64,000 nucleotides of DNA from Fibrobacterota bacterium (GTDB lineage Bacteria > Fibrobacterota > Fibrobacteria > UBA11236), in contig JAQBPO010000032.1 of the NCBI GenBank assembly GCA_028287465.1, forward strand, positions 1 through 64,000, read 5' to 3'. Shown here piece after piece: positions 16,924 to 24,774 of this stretch (within the stretch, counting starts at the first letter, position 1; each line of letters begins with the position of its first letter). The notes below the pieces were generated by a model. The model made no database searches and was not told the origin of the DNA. It saw nothing but the letters and a program-made list of their open reading frames with translations. A program made the position numbers and the translations under genes.

Positions 16924-17646
16924 TCAGTGCGAAGCCGGCACGGCCGCGGGGGTGGAGGCGGCGGCCGGCGTGGTCGAGGGAGCCTTCTTTACCGTGCCGG
17001 TATTGGCGGCCGGGGCCTTTTCGGACTTGGACTTCAGGTTGTCGGCGGGTTTGATGCCGGCGGAGCCATTGCCCTTCTTCTCCAGCTTGGCGATCAGGCC
17101 GTCTATGTTGGACGTCTGCAGGATTTTACGGAACTGTTCCCCGTAGTTGCGCGCCGTGCTCAGATCATCGATGACCAGGTCCCAGGCTTTCCAGGTGGTA
17201 TCCTTGGCGAGCAGCTTGTAGGTGACCACGGATTCGGTCCCTTTCGACCAGACATGGGCCGTCACATTGGCCTTGCCATCGGTGACCTCGGGAGCCTCAT
17301 AGGTGGAGGAGTCCGACTGGTAGACTTCAAGCTTCTTGACCGAGGCGTTCTCGACCATCTCCCGGAACGCTTTGACGAAACGCTTTTGCTGGTCCGGAGT
17401 CATGGTCTTCCAGGTCGCGGGACCCAGGGCGCGTTTGCCCAATTCCTCGAAATCGAAAATGCCGTTGATGAGGACCTTGAGCCGATCGGTCTTCTTCGAG
17501 GCTTCCTTGTCGCGCAGCATCCTTTGGAGCTCCGCATCCTTCTTCTTGATGACGGCGACAGGATCGCCCGGGGCGGAAAACGCCGGGGCCGCCGCCAGCG
17601 CCAAAGCGGCCATTCCCGCCAGTATTCCCGATTTCAATGAACGCAT
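16924..17646 (-). CDS. MlaC/Ttg2D-type periplasmic lipid-binding protein
   Basis: This is a 240-residue protein. A signal peptide (GILAGMAALALAAAPAFS) precedes the MlaC domain, seen in LINGIFDFEELGKRALG, QQKRFVKAFREMVENAS and WKAWDLVIDDLSTARNYGEQ. MlaC shuttles phospholipids between an outer-membrane partner and the inner-membrane MlaFEDB complex. The last 45 or so residues are a Lys/Ala/Pro/Thr-rich tail beyond the normal domain. The ATG at 17646 is chosen because AAGGAG lies five bases before it. It lies 76 bases after the tolC-like gene and is divergent from mlaE/F/D. Confidence 0.88.
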   Translation of the reverse strand: MRSLKSGILAGMAALALAAAPAFSAPGDPVAVIKKKDAELQRMLRDKEASKKTDRLKVLINGIFDFEELGKRALGPATWKTMTPDQQKRFVKAFREMVENASVKKLEVYQSDSSTYEAPEVTDGKANVTAHVWSKGTESVVTYKLLAKDTTWKAWDLVIDDLSTARNYGEQFRKILQTSNIDGLIAKLEKKGNGSAGIKPADNLKSKSEKAPAANTGTVKKAPSTTPAAASTPAAVPASH

Positions 17647-17722
17647 GAAAGCTCCTTGATGACCCATTTGGACCCGTTTCAGGACTGGACGCTTGTCCGG
17701 TCCGGATCCGCTATCGTGTGGC

Positions 17723-19483
17723 TTACTGCCCTTTTGTCCCCAAATTATGAAAATAATCGGTCAGAGTCCATCCAATTGATTTGATGACCTTGGATACGGC
17801 AAGGTTGTAATTCATGACCGCCTCGTAATAGTCCCTCCTGGCGCCCAGAACGGTCTTGTAGGGGGAAATCATGTCCTTGGCGGTGGAAGGGTCCAGGTCG
17901 TATTTCAGGGCGGCGCCCTTCAGCCAGCCCTCGGCGGCGCGCAGTGATTTCTGGGCCTCGTTCACGTTGGCGCGGTGGTTGAGCATCTGGATGTATTCAT
18001 CCTGCATTCTGATGAGGAGGCCACGGGCCGCATAGGCTTCCGTCCGCTCCAGTTGGGTCAGCTCGATCTTCTCCTTGCGCACTTTCTGGTAACGGGACCA
18101 GAAATTGAGATTCAGCTTCATCCCCAGCCCGCCGACGCCGGTGATTTCGTTCAAGGGATCGCGCGCGAACGGATCCTCGCCGCCGGATTGCCGGTCGGTG
18201 GACCAGGCCTTGGTGTACTTGAAGGTTCCGAAGAGGAAAATGTCCGGGCCGATTTCGCCTTTGGCGACGCGCACGAGTTCGCGCCGCGCGGCCAGGCCAT
18301 TGGCGAGCCGTTTCAGATCCGGGTGGTTCAACAGGGTCAACATCTTGAGCGAGTCCAGGGACGGAAAGGCTTCCGCACGCAAGACGAGGGAGGAATCCCG
18401 GAGGGTGATGGGAACCGAATCCGGGACCTGGATCAGGAAGCGGAGGCCGAGATCCGCCCGGGCCATGCCCAGGCCGGCCTCATTGCGCGATTTCTCCAAG
18501 GTATAGCGACCGGCCTTCAACTCGAGGAGATCCGTCTGCTTGATCCCTTCGTCGCCTTCATCGAGGAGTTCCTCCATCTTTTTCTGGGCCCGGTCCAATT
18601 CCCGCGTCGCATCCTTGAGCATGGTGAACATCTGCCCCGCATAGACGCGTTGGAAATACAGCTTCTGCGCCTCCTCGGAAACGTCCAAGCGCTCCTTTTG
18701 GAATTGGGCCTCGGATACCTTGATGTTCGATGCGGCGGCCTTGTGGCCGGCGCGATAGCGGGCCAGGTTCAACGGTTGGGCCACCGTCATCTCGATCCCG
18801 AAGAAAGGGCCCCAATTCTTGAAATCGAAGTCCTTTTGGTTTTGGGCAATGTACCCGCCGCCGCCTGGAAGGATCAAGGAGGTCGTGTCAAGGATGTTCC
18901 TCAAGCCGGGCGCAGGACCCATACCGGTCTCAAGTTGGAACCGGGGCAGGATGGCGCCCATTTCCAGGTCGCGCATCTGCTGCTTGGCCTTGTCGATTTC
19001 CAGCATCTTCTCCTGGAGGATCGGCTGAACCTCCTGGGCCCGGCGTTCCAGGGCCGCGTAATCCAGGACGATGCCCGAGGGCGCGGAAACCTGGGCAGGA
19101 GGTACCGCAGGAGAATTCCCGGCGGCGGAATCGGATTGCGCGCCGTTCTGATTGGAACCAGCAGGCGCGGTGGAGGTATCGGTGGGGGCGGACAGGGTAT
19201 CCGGTTCGTTCGCGGGAGCGGTCTTGGCCGAGGCCGCCGCCTTGCCCGGGCGGCCCGGCTTAGCATTGGCTTTTCCCGTGCCCGTGGTTTTCGCGGCCAA
19301 TCGGATCGGGGAGGTCGCGTCCGCACCCTTGGCGGCCTCACTTGCGGGTGAAGCGACTACTCCAGCCAGCAAACCAAATAATAGCGTCGCCAGGGGAAGT
19401 ACGCGCATGCGCCGGCCTGCATGGATACCTGGGTCTACCGTCCGTGAGGCGTCGCTTCGGGCCTGGAAAAGCCTATATTTCAT
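17723..19483 (-). CDS. TolC-family outer-membrane channel protein
   Basis: This is a 586-residue protein. After the signal region (LPLATLLFGLLAGVVAS) comes an unusual low-complexity linker of roughly 100 residues rich in Ala, Thr, Pro and Gly. Paired coiled-coil repeats of the outer-membrane-efflux type follow (DYAALERRAQEVQPILQEKM; AQFQKERLDVSEEAQKLYFQ). The end carries the late TolC pattern YYEAVMNYNLAVSKVIKSIG. No MFP or RND partner gene is nearby. Instead it lies in a run with mlaC-like and opposite mlaEFD, which suggests a channel role in lipid transport. MRVLPLA at 19408 is an alternative start. Confidence 0.85.
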   Translation of the reverse strand: MKYRLFQARSDASRTVDPGIHAGRRMRVLPLATLLFGLLAGVVASPASEAAKGADATSPIRLAAKTTGTGKANAKPGRPGKAAASAKTAPANEPDTLSAPTDTSTAPAGSNQNGAQSDSAAGNSPAVPPAQVSAPSGIVLDYAALERRAQEVQPILQEKMLEIDKAKQQMRDLEMGAILPRFQLETGMGPAPGLRNILDTTSLILPGGGGYIAQNQKDFDFKNWGPFFGIEMTVAQPLNLARYRAGHKAAASNIKVSEAQFQKERLDVSEEAQKLYFQRVYAGQMFTMLKDATRELDRAQKKMEELLDEGDEGIKQTDLLELKAGRYTLEKSRNEAGLGMARADLGLRFLIQVPDSVPITLRDSSLVLRAEAFPSLDSLKMLTLLNHPDLKRLANGLAARRELVRVAKGEIGPDIFLFGTFKYTKAWSTDRQSGGEDPFARDPLNEITGVGGLGMKLNLNFWSRYQKVRKEKIELTQLERTEAYAARGLLIRMQDEYIQMLNHRANVNEAQKSLRAAEGWLKGAALKYDLDPSTAKDMISPYKTVLGARRDYYEAVMNYNLAVSKVIKSIGWTLTDYFHNLGTKGQ

Positions 19484-19614
19484 TTATCCTTCGAATCCAG
19501 TGAGTAATTTTGGATAAAATATCGGATATAATCCATGACTTCATTCACAGGCTATGGAAAATTAACATTTATTCTCCGCATGGTGCGGCCCTTAGACGTA
19601 AACCGGCGGGATGA
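19484..19614. promoter_or_regulatory. Divergent promoter region of the Mce/Mla locus
   Basis: This 131-base AT-rich gap separates the leftward tolC-mlaC run from the rightward mlaE run. It contains TATAAT at 19527-19532 and several TGGATA/TATCC words (for example GGATAAAATATCGGATATAATCC-like repeats around 19511-19535). I cannot assign a convincing -35 box to either direction. As the only spacer between the two runs it should hold both promoters. Confidence 0.5.
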
Positions 19615-20682
19615 ATGAAGGAACAGGTCGTAGAGCTTCCCGAAGAGATTTCCCCCGAATGGGTTTCCCGGGAACATTTCCGTCTGATGGAATCCTCAAA
19701 GGGCGGGGTCCTCAAGCTTGACTGCGGCAAGTTGCATAAACTCGACGCCTTGTCCCTTGCCTGGCTCGCCTACCTGCAGGATACCCTGGAGAAATCCGGG
19801 GGCCGCCTCGTGCTTTCCCGGCTCTCTCCCGAGTTGAAAAAGGATTTGGCCAAGGTCACCTTGCCCGAGGCGGAAAAACCCGATGGAAAGGAAAAGCCCG
19901 GACTCGCGGCCCGGGTCGGGGAGTCCACACTCAAACTCTGGGTGGAAATGCGGGATACCCTGGTCCTACTCTCGGAATCCCTTTATTGGTCCACCATGGC
20001 CTTTTTCCGCCCCAAAACCCTTCTGCGGGAAGACATCATCATCCAGATGGTCCGCCTCGGCAGCAATGCCCTTCCCATCGTGCTCCTCCTGTCCACCCTG
20101 ATCGGCTTCACCCTGGCCCTGCAATCCGGCATCCAGCTCCAGAAGTTCGGAGCCACGGTCTTTCTCGCCAGCGGCATGGGGATCAGCATGGTCACGGAAA
20201 TCGGTCCGGTGATGACGGCCGTGATCCTGGCCGGGCGCTCCGGCAGCTCCATCACCGCCGAAATCTCCACCATGGTGGTCCAGGAGGAAGTGGGCGCCTT
20301 GCACGCCATGGCCATCAACCCCATCCATTTCCTGGTCCTCCCCCGCTTTTGGGCCATGAGCCTCTGCATGCCCCTTCTGACCGTCCTATCCGCCGCTTCC
20401 GGCATTTTCGCCGGACTGGTGGTCGGCCTGCTCTTCTTCCGCCTCTCCCCCGCATCCTACCTGCACGAACTCAAGGACGCGGTCACCATCAATTACCTCG
20501 GACAGGCGCTGATCAAATCCCTGACCTTCTCCTGGATCATCGCCTTGGTGGCCATCAACAAAGGCATGAACGTCCGCGGCGGCGCCGACGCGGTGGGTAA
20601 AGCCACCACATCCTGCGTGGTAACCTGCATTTTCACCATCATCCTGGCCGATGCCGTCTTCTCCTTCATCTTCTATTATTAG
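19615..20682 (+). CDS. mlaE: MlaE-type lipid ABC permease with fused N-terminal STAS domain
   Basis: This is a 355-residue protein. Residues about 20-90 form a STAS domain (GVLKLDCGKLHKLDALSLAW), equivalent to the separate MlaB subunit of E. coli. The rest is the MlaE permease with five or so TM helices and the family loops GSSITAEISTMVVQEEVGAL and GGADAVGKATTSCVV. It forms the inner-membrane pore of the Mce/Mla phospholipid transporter. It heads the rightward run mlaE-mlaF-mlaD-lipoprotein-OMP. The fusion explains the absence of a separate mlaB. Confidence 0.94.
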   Translation: MKEQVVELPEEISPEWVSREHFRLMESSKGGVLKLDCGKLHKLDALSLAWLAYLQDTLEKSGGRLVLSRLSPELKKDLAKVTLPEAEKPDGKEKPGLAARVGESTLKLWVEMRDTLVLLSESLYWSTMAFFRPKTLLREDIIIQMVRLGSNALPIVLLLSTLIGFTLALQSGIQLQKFGATVFLASGMGISMVTEIGPVMTAVILAGRSGSSITAEISTMVVQEEVGALHAMAINPIHFLVLPRFWAMSLCMPLLTVLSAASGIFAGLVVGLLFFRLSPASYLHELKDAVTINYLGQALIKSLTFSWIIALVAINKGMNVRGGADAVGKATTSCVVTCIFTIILADAVFSFIFYY

Positions 20683-20741
20683 GATCGCCCGGGAAATGGA
20701 AAAAATGCAAAGCGCGAGATGGACAAGCCGGTCGGACCGCC

Positions 20742-21536
20742 ATGGGTGAGAACGCGAAGCTCAAGGTGGAAAACCTCAAGGCCGGCTACGATGGCAAGGT
20801 CGTCCTCGACGGCGTTTCCATGTCCGTGGCCCCCGGTGAGATCCGAATCATCCTGGGAGCGTCCGGCTGCGGCAAATCGACCTTGCTCAAGACCATCATA
20901 GGCCTGGAAAAACCCTTGGGAGGCAGCATTGAAATGCTGGGAGCCAAGGTGGACTGGTCCGAAGGCCGGCCCTCCAATGAATTGATGAAGCGCCTGGGCG
21001 TCCTGTTCCAGGCCGGCGCCTTGCTGTCCTCCCTGAGCGTGGGCGAAAACGTGGCCTTGCCGCTCCGTATCCACAACCCGGGCCTCCCCGTGCGGGTCGT
21101 GGAAGAACTGGTGCGGCTTAAGCTCGAACAGGTCAAGCTGGGCCACGCCTATTCCAAGCTTCCCAATGAACTTTCCGGCGGCATGCGCAAGCGGGCCGGC
21201 CTGGCGCGCGCCATCGTCACCGATCCGGAACTGCTTTTCTGCGACGAACCTTCGGCCGGGCTCGATCCCGTCACCTCCCGGGGACTGGACGATCTGTTGC
21301 TGGAGCTGCGCGACGGCCTGGGCATCACAATGGTGGTGGTGACCCATGAACTGGACTCGATCCGCGCCTTGTGCGATCGCATGACCTTCCTGGCGGGCGG
21401 AAAGGTCGTATACGACGGCAAGCTTGACGAGGCCGAGGCCAATGGGCCCCAGGAGGTCAAGGACTTCCTGGAGCGGAAGCCCGGCGAGGTCAAGCAGACC
21501 GGGCGCACTATCGCTTTCAATGTGGAGGACGTATAA
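20742..21536 (+). CDS. mlaF: MlaF-type lipid ABC transporter ATPase
   Basis: This is a 264-residue ABC ATPase. Walker A is GASGCGKST, the signature LSGGMRKRAGLARA (the RKR form typical of Mce/Mla ATPases), Walker B LLFCDEPSAGLDP and the H-loop VVTHELDS. It powers lipid movement through MlaE. It lies 59 bases after mlaE, and its TAA overlaps the next ATG by one base (TAATG), so it is tightly coupled to mlaD. Confidence 0.95.
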   Translation: MGENAKLKVENLKAGYDGKVVLDGVSMSVAPGEIRIILGASGCGKSTLLKTIIGLEKPLGGSIEMLGAKVDWSEGRPSNELMKRLGVLFQAGALLSSLSVGENVALPLRIHNPGLPVRVVEELVRLKLEQVKLGHAYSKLPNELSGGMRKRAGLARAIVTDPELLFCDEPSAGLDPVTSRGLDDLLLELRDGLGITMVVVTHELDSIRALCDRMTFLAGGKVVYDGKLDEAEANGPQEVKDFLERKPGEVKQTGRTIAFNVEDV

Positions 21537-22420
21537 TGGATGTGAGCAAGGCCGAGAAGACCCGGTTGGGGGTTTTCCTGCTGGGGACCGCCGCATTCCT
21601 GGCTCTGGTGATTTTCATCATGGTGGGAAAAAAGCTCCTCACCAAGAAGGTGCCCTATTTCACCCGGCTCTCGGAATCGGTGAGCGGCCTGGAATTGGGG
21701 ACGCCGGTGAAACAGAACGGCGTCGAAGTGGGCAATATCGCCCGCATCGGGACGGACTCCCTGGACATCACCCGGTCCGTGGTCTATTTCGAGGTCAACG
21801 ACGGCACGCCGATGAAAACGGACATGGTGGCCTCCATGGGAAGCTACGGCATCACGGGACTGAAATACCTGGAAATCACCGGAGGCAGCTACGCGTCGCC
21901 GAACGTGCCCGTCGGCGGAGAGGTGAAGTCGGAATTGTCCACCATCGGGAAGATCACCTTGCGGGCCGATTCCATCGCCTACAAGATCGATCGGTTGCTG
22001 GGGAACGTCATCTCCTTCACCGAGGCGCAGAACCGGCAGCAATTGGAGAAGCTGATATCGAGCTCGGCCAACCTTACCGCATCCCTCGACAGCCTGGCCC
22101 AGGATATCAATCGCATCAAACCGGGCAAACGCATGGACAATATCCTGTCCTCCATGGAAGGGGCGACGGCCGGGCTCAAGACCAAGATCCAGAAGATGGA
22201 GCTCGAGCAGACCGTGCACGAATACCGCAAGGCCGCCGAGGGCATCACCGGGGTGGCGCAGAAGGTGGATCTTACCGTGCTGCGCGTGCAGGAGGATCTG
22301 GCCCAATCGATGAGCAACCTGAAAGAGACCATGAAGAATATGAATACCTTCAGCCGGCAGATTAAGGAGAACCCCTCGGTCCTCCTGCGCGGCGAAGAGA
22401 AGCAGGAACGCCATAAATGA
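21536..22420 (+). CDS. mlaD: MlaD-type MCE-domain substrate-binding protein
   Basis: This is a 294-residue protein. One TM helix (about 10-32: LGVFLLGTAAFLALVIFIMV) anchors it to the inner membrane. A single MCE domain (about 38-120) shows VSGLELGTPVKQNGVEVGNI and MVASMGSYGITGLKYLEITG. A long helical C-terminal part (about 140-280) probably forms a coiled-coil tunnel extension. That is longer than E. coli MlaD (about 183 residues) and more like proteins that reach across the periplasm. Start and stop overlap both neighbours. Confidence 0.93.
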   Translation: MDVSKAEKTRLGVFLLGTAAFLALVIFIMVGKKLLTKKVPYFTRLSESVSGLELGTPVKQNGVEVGNIARIGTDSLDITRSVVYFEVNDGTPMKTDMVASMGSYGITGLKYLEITGGSYASPNVPVGGEVKSELSTIGKITLRADSIAYKIDRLLGNVISFTEAQNRQQLEKLISSSANLTASLDSLAQDINRIKPGKRMDNILSSMEGATAGLKTKIQKMELEQTVHEYRKAAEGITGVAQKVDLTVLRVQEDLAQSMSNLKETMKNMNTFSRQIKENPSVLLRGEEKQERHK

Positions 22421-23103
22421 GAGCCCCCCGCATCGCCTACGCATTCGCACCGCTCGCGGCCGCGTCCCTTTTGCTGGCCGGATGCTTTTTCGCAAAACCC
22501 CAGGTCACCCAGTATTACGTCCTGGATTACCTGCCCACCCCGCCCAAGGAACGGCTCGAGAAGGGCCCCTACCCATTCGTGCTCCGCGTGCGTGATTGCA
22601 GCATCGCGGAAGCCTACCGCCGGAGCCAGATCGTCTACCGCCAATCCGCCAACCAGATGCAATTCTACGGATTGCACCTATGGGCCGTGGATCCGGACCG
22701 CATGATAAACGATTTGGCCGTCAAGCACCTAAAGGCAGCGCGGCTCTTCGACAACGTGACGCGCTCCGTGGAGAACTACGTGCCGGACTTCTTCCTTTCC
22801 TGCGATATCCAGGCGGTGGAGGAATACGACAGCAAGGAACAGTGGTACGCCCATATGGCCATCGAATATCAGCTGGAGGACGCCAAGACCAGCGAGATCG
22901 TCTGGAAGAAGCTTTACGATTTGCGCAAGACCGTACCCCAGCAGGAGCCGGTCTATATCGTTCGTGAACTCTCCACCCTGCTTGAGAACGTCAACGACCG
23001 CCTGGTGCAGGAGCTGGAAGTGACCTTGGATGAAGCCAAGTACAAGCGCTTGGTCCCGAAGGATTCCACCAAGGCGGATACCCTTTCCAGGGCCAAGCCC
23101 TAG
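22417..23103 (+). CDS. ABC-type transport auxiliary lipoprotein (PqiC/DUF330-like)
   Basis: This is a 228-residue lipoprotein. The lipobox LLLAGCFF marks the lipidated Cys at about residue 22. The domain starts TQYYVLDYLPT and continues with ADP-less helices seen in PqiC-like auxiliary proteins: WAVDPDRMINDLAVKHLKAA and ARLFDNVTRS. It overlaps mlaD by four bases (ATGA). In Mce systems such lipoproteins connect the MCE tunnel to the outer membrane. Confidence 0.85.
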   Translation: MRAPRIAYAFAPLAAASLLLAGCFFAKPQVTQYYVLDYLPTPPKERLEKGPYPFVLRVRDCSIAEAYRRSQIVYRQSANQMQFYGLHLWAVDPDRMINDLAVKHLKAARLFDNVTRSVENYVPDFFLSCDIQAVEEYDSKEQWYAHMAIEYQLEDAKTSEIVWKKLYDLRKTVPQQEPVYIVRELSTLLENVNDRLVQELEVTLDEAKYKRLVPKDSTKADTLSRAKP

Positions 23104-23106
23104 ACC

Positions 23107-24729
23107 ATGCGCCGCCTCCTCTCCCTATTCGTCCTGAACTTGCTGGCCGCCTTGCCGGCCCTCGCCGTCCAGATCGGGGATCTGCCCGGAGAGGACGTCT
23201 CCACCATCGAGGTCCGCGAATCGAAGGAAAAGGCCAACAGCAAGGATACCGTCCCAAAGGAGAGGCGGAACAACAATTGGCTTGCGCCCTCCGTGGAAGA
23301 GCAGCTTGCGCGCGAAAGGACCTTGATTCCCTTGGGCAAGGGAGCGGTTTTCGTCCCCACCTACTCGGAATCCCGCCGCGAACCCGAAGTATCCGTATTT
23401 TCGCCCTCGGGCAGGCAGGTCAAGAGCGGACAGACCGGGCAGCGCATCCTGCTGGATTCCGGCAGCTATACCCTGAGGATCGGATCCGGGACCAAGGTCC
23501 AACAGATTCCCGTCAAAGTCAGGGTGGAAGAGGGCCATACCGCCGTGGTCGAGCCCGATTGGGGCGGATTGATCGTGGAAACCCTCACGGGCGAAGGCGA
23601 GTACATCGATGGGCAGTACGAAGTGATCCGTATGGAGAAGTGGATCAACTACGGAAAGGGCCATGGCCTGAAGGAGGAGCGCCTGCAGGACATCAAGGCC
23701 TGGATCCTTCCTCCCGGCCTCTACCGCATCAGCAAACCCGGTGAAGGTTTCAATTCCCTGCGCAATTACATCACCGTGCAGATCAATCCCGGTGAACTTT
23801 CCCATGTAGAGGTCATCTACGACAAGGTCGTCGGCGGGGACATCATTTCAGGCGGGCTCAAGGCCCTGAACGCCCGCCTCACGGTGGGTCGGAATTGGAG
23901 CTACGGATTGAGGGCCGGCGGCAATGTCAATCTGACCCGGAAGACGGATGATGCCGGTATCCGGCAGGAAGGGATGCAGGTCTTCAGCGATCTGCGCTTG
24001 CGCGCCCTATATGACAATATCCGCTACCTGGGGACCTCGGAACTGCTGCTCCAGGATAACTTCAGCAAAGAGCGCGGACGGAGGTTCAGCGTCACTTCCG
24101 ATATCGCGGAATTGCGGACGACCTGGATCCGCCGACTCAACAATTGGCTCGGCCCTTACGTACGCGGCACGGTGGACACCCGCCTCTTCCCCATCCATGC
24201 CGACAAGGATACCGTCCTTATCGAGACCATGGTCGATTCTTCCGGAACCATGGTGAGGCGGACGGTCGAGGACACGGGAGGCTCTTTCCTGGTGGCGCCG
24301 TCCTTCGACCCGATCAACCTGAGAGAGGGGATCGGGGTGAATATCGAGTTCATCTCCAAATACTACCTGGAAGCCACGGCCCAGGCGGGCTTCGGAGGAC
24401 GGCAAACCTTCGCGGACGGGAGCTATACCGCGAATCCGGAAGGTAATTACGAATTGACCGAGAGCACCAATGAAATAGGCGCGGAAGGCACTTTGAACTC
24501 GACCATGCGTTTAGGGTCCCAGGTGACGCTCGACCTTCGCCTGGAAATGTTCGCCCCCAATGCGAACTTCTATCGGCTCCGTCTGGACGATCTCTCGGCC
24601 GATTTCCGTTTCTTCCTGAGCCGGAACCTGGAAGTGGGATACCTTTACCAGGTAAAGGAAAAGGTAGGGGCCAAGTACCGGTTTCCCAGTTCCCACAGCC
24701 TTTCGCTCCGCCTCTCCTTCAATTATTGA
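23107..24729 (+). CDS. Outer-membrane beta-barrel protein of the Mce/Mla locus
   Basis: This is a 540-residue protein starting with a signal peptide (LLSLFVLNLLAALPALA). A beta-sandwich, PEGA-like N-terminal part is seen at about 85-150 (SVFSPSGRQVKSGQTGQRIL). The remaining roughly 300 residues alternate polar and hydrophobic positions as in a barrel and end in LSLRLSFNY, an aromatic-terminal strand suited to BAM insertion. It starts three bases after the lipoprotein stop. No named family is recognised. Its place suggests the outer-membrane end of the lipid pathway, in the position MlaA would fill; that is inference. Confidence 0.65.
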   Translation: MRRLLSLFVLNLLAALPALAVQIGDLPGEDVSTIEVRESKEKANSKDTVPKERRNNNWLAPSVEEQLARERTLIPLGKGAVFVPTYSESRREPEVSVFSPSGRQVKSGQTGQRILLDSGSYTLRIGSGTKVQQIPVKVRVEEGHTAVVEPDWGGLIVETLTGEGEYIDGQYEVIRMEKWINYGKGHGLKEERLQDIKAWILPPGLYRISKPGEGFNSLRNYITVQINPGELSHVEVIYDKVVGGDIISGGLKALNARLTVGRNWSYGLRAGGNVNLTRKTDDAGIRQEGMQVFSDLRLRALYDNIRYLGTSELLLQDNFSKERGRRFSVTSDIAELRTTWIRRLNNWLGPYVRGTVDTRLFPIHADKDTVLIETMVDSSGTMVRRTVEDTGGSFLVAPSFDPINLREGIGVNIEFISKYYLEATAQAGFGGRQTFADGSYTANPEGNYELTESTNEIGAEGTLNSTMRLGSQVTLDLRLEMFAPNANFYRLRLDDLSADFRFFLSRNLEVGYLYQVKEKVGAKYRFPSSHSLSLRLSFNY

Positions 24730-24774
24730 AGGGCGTTGGGCCGGATGCGGCCCAACGGATCTCGCACAGACCCC

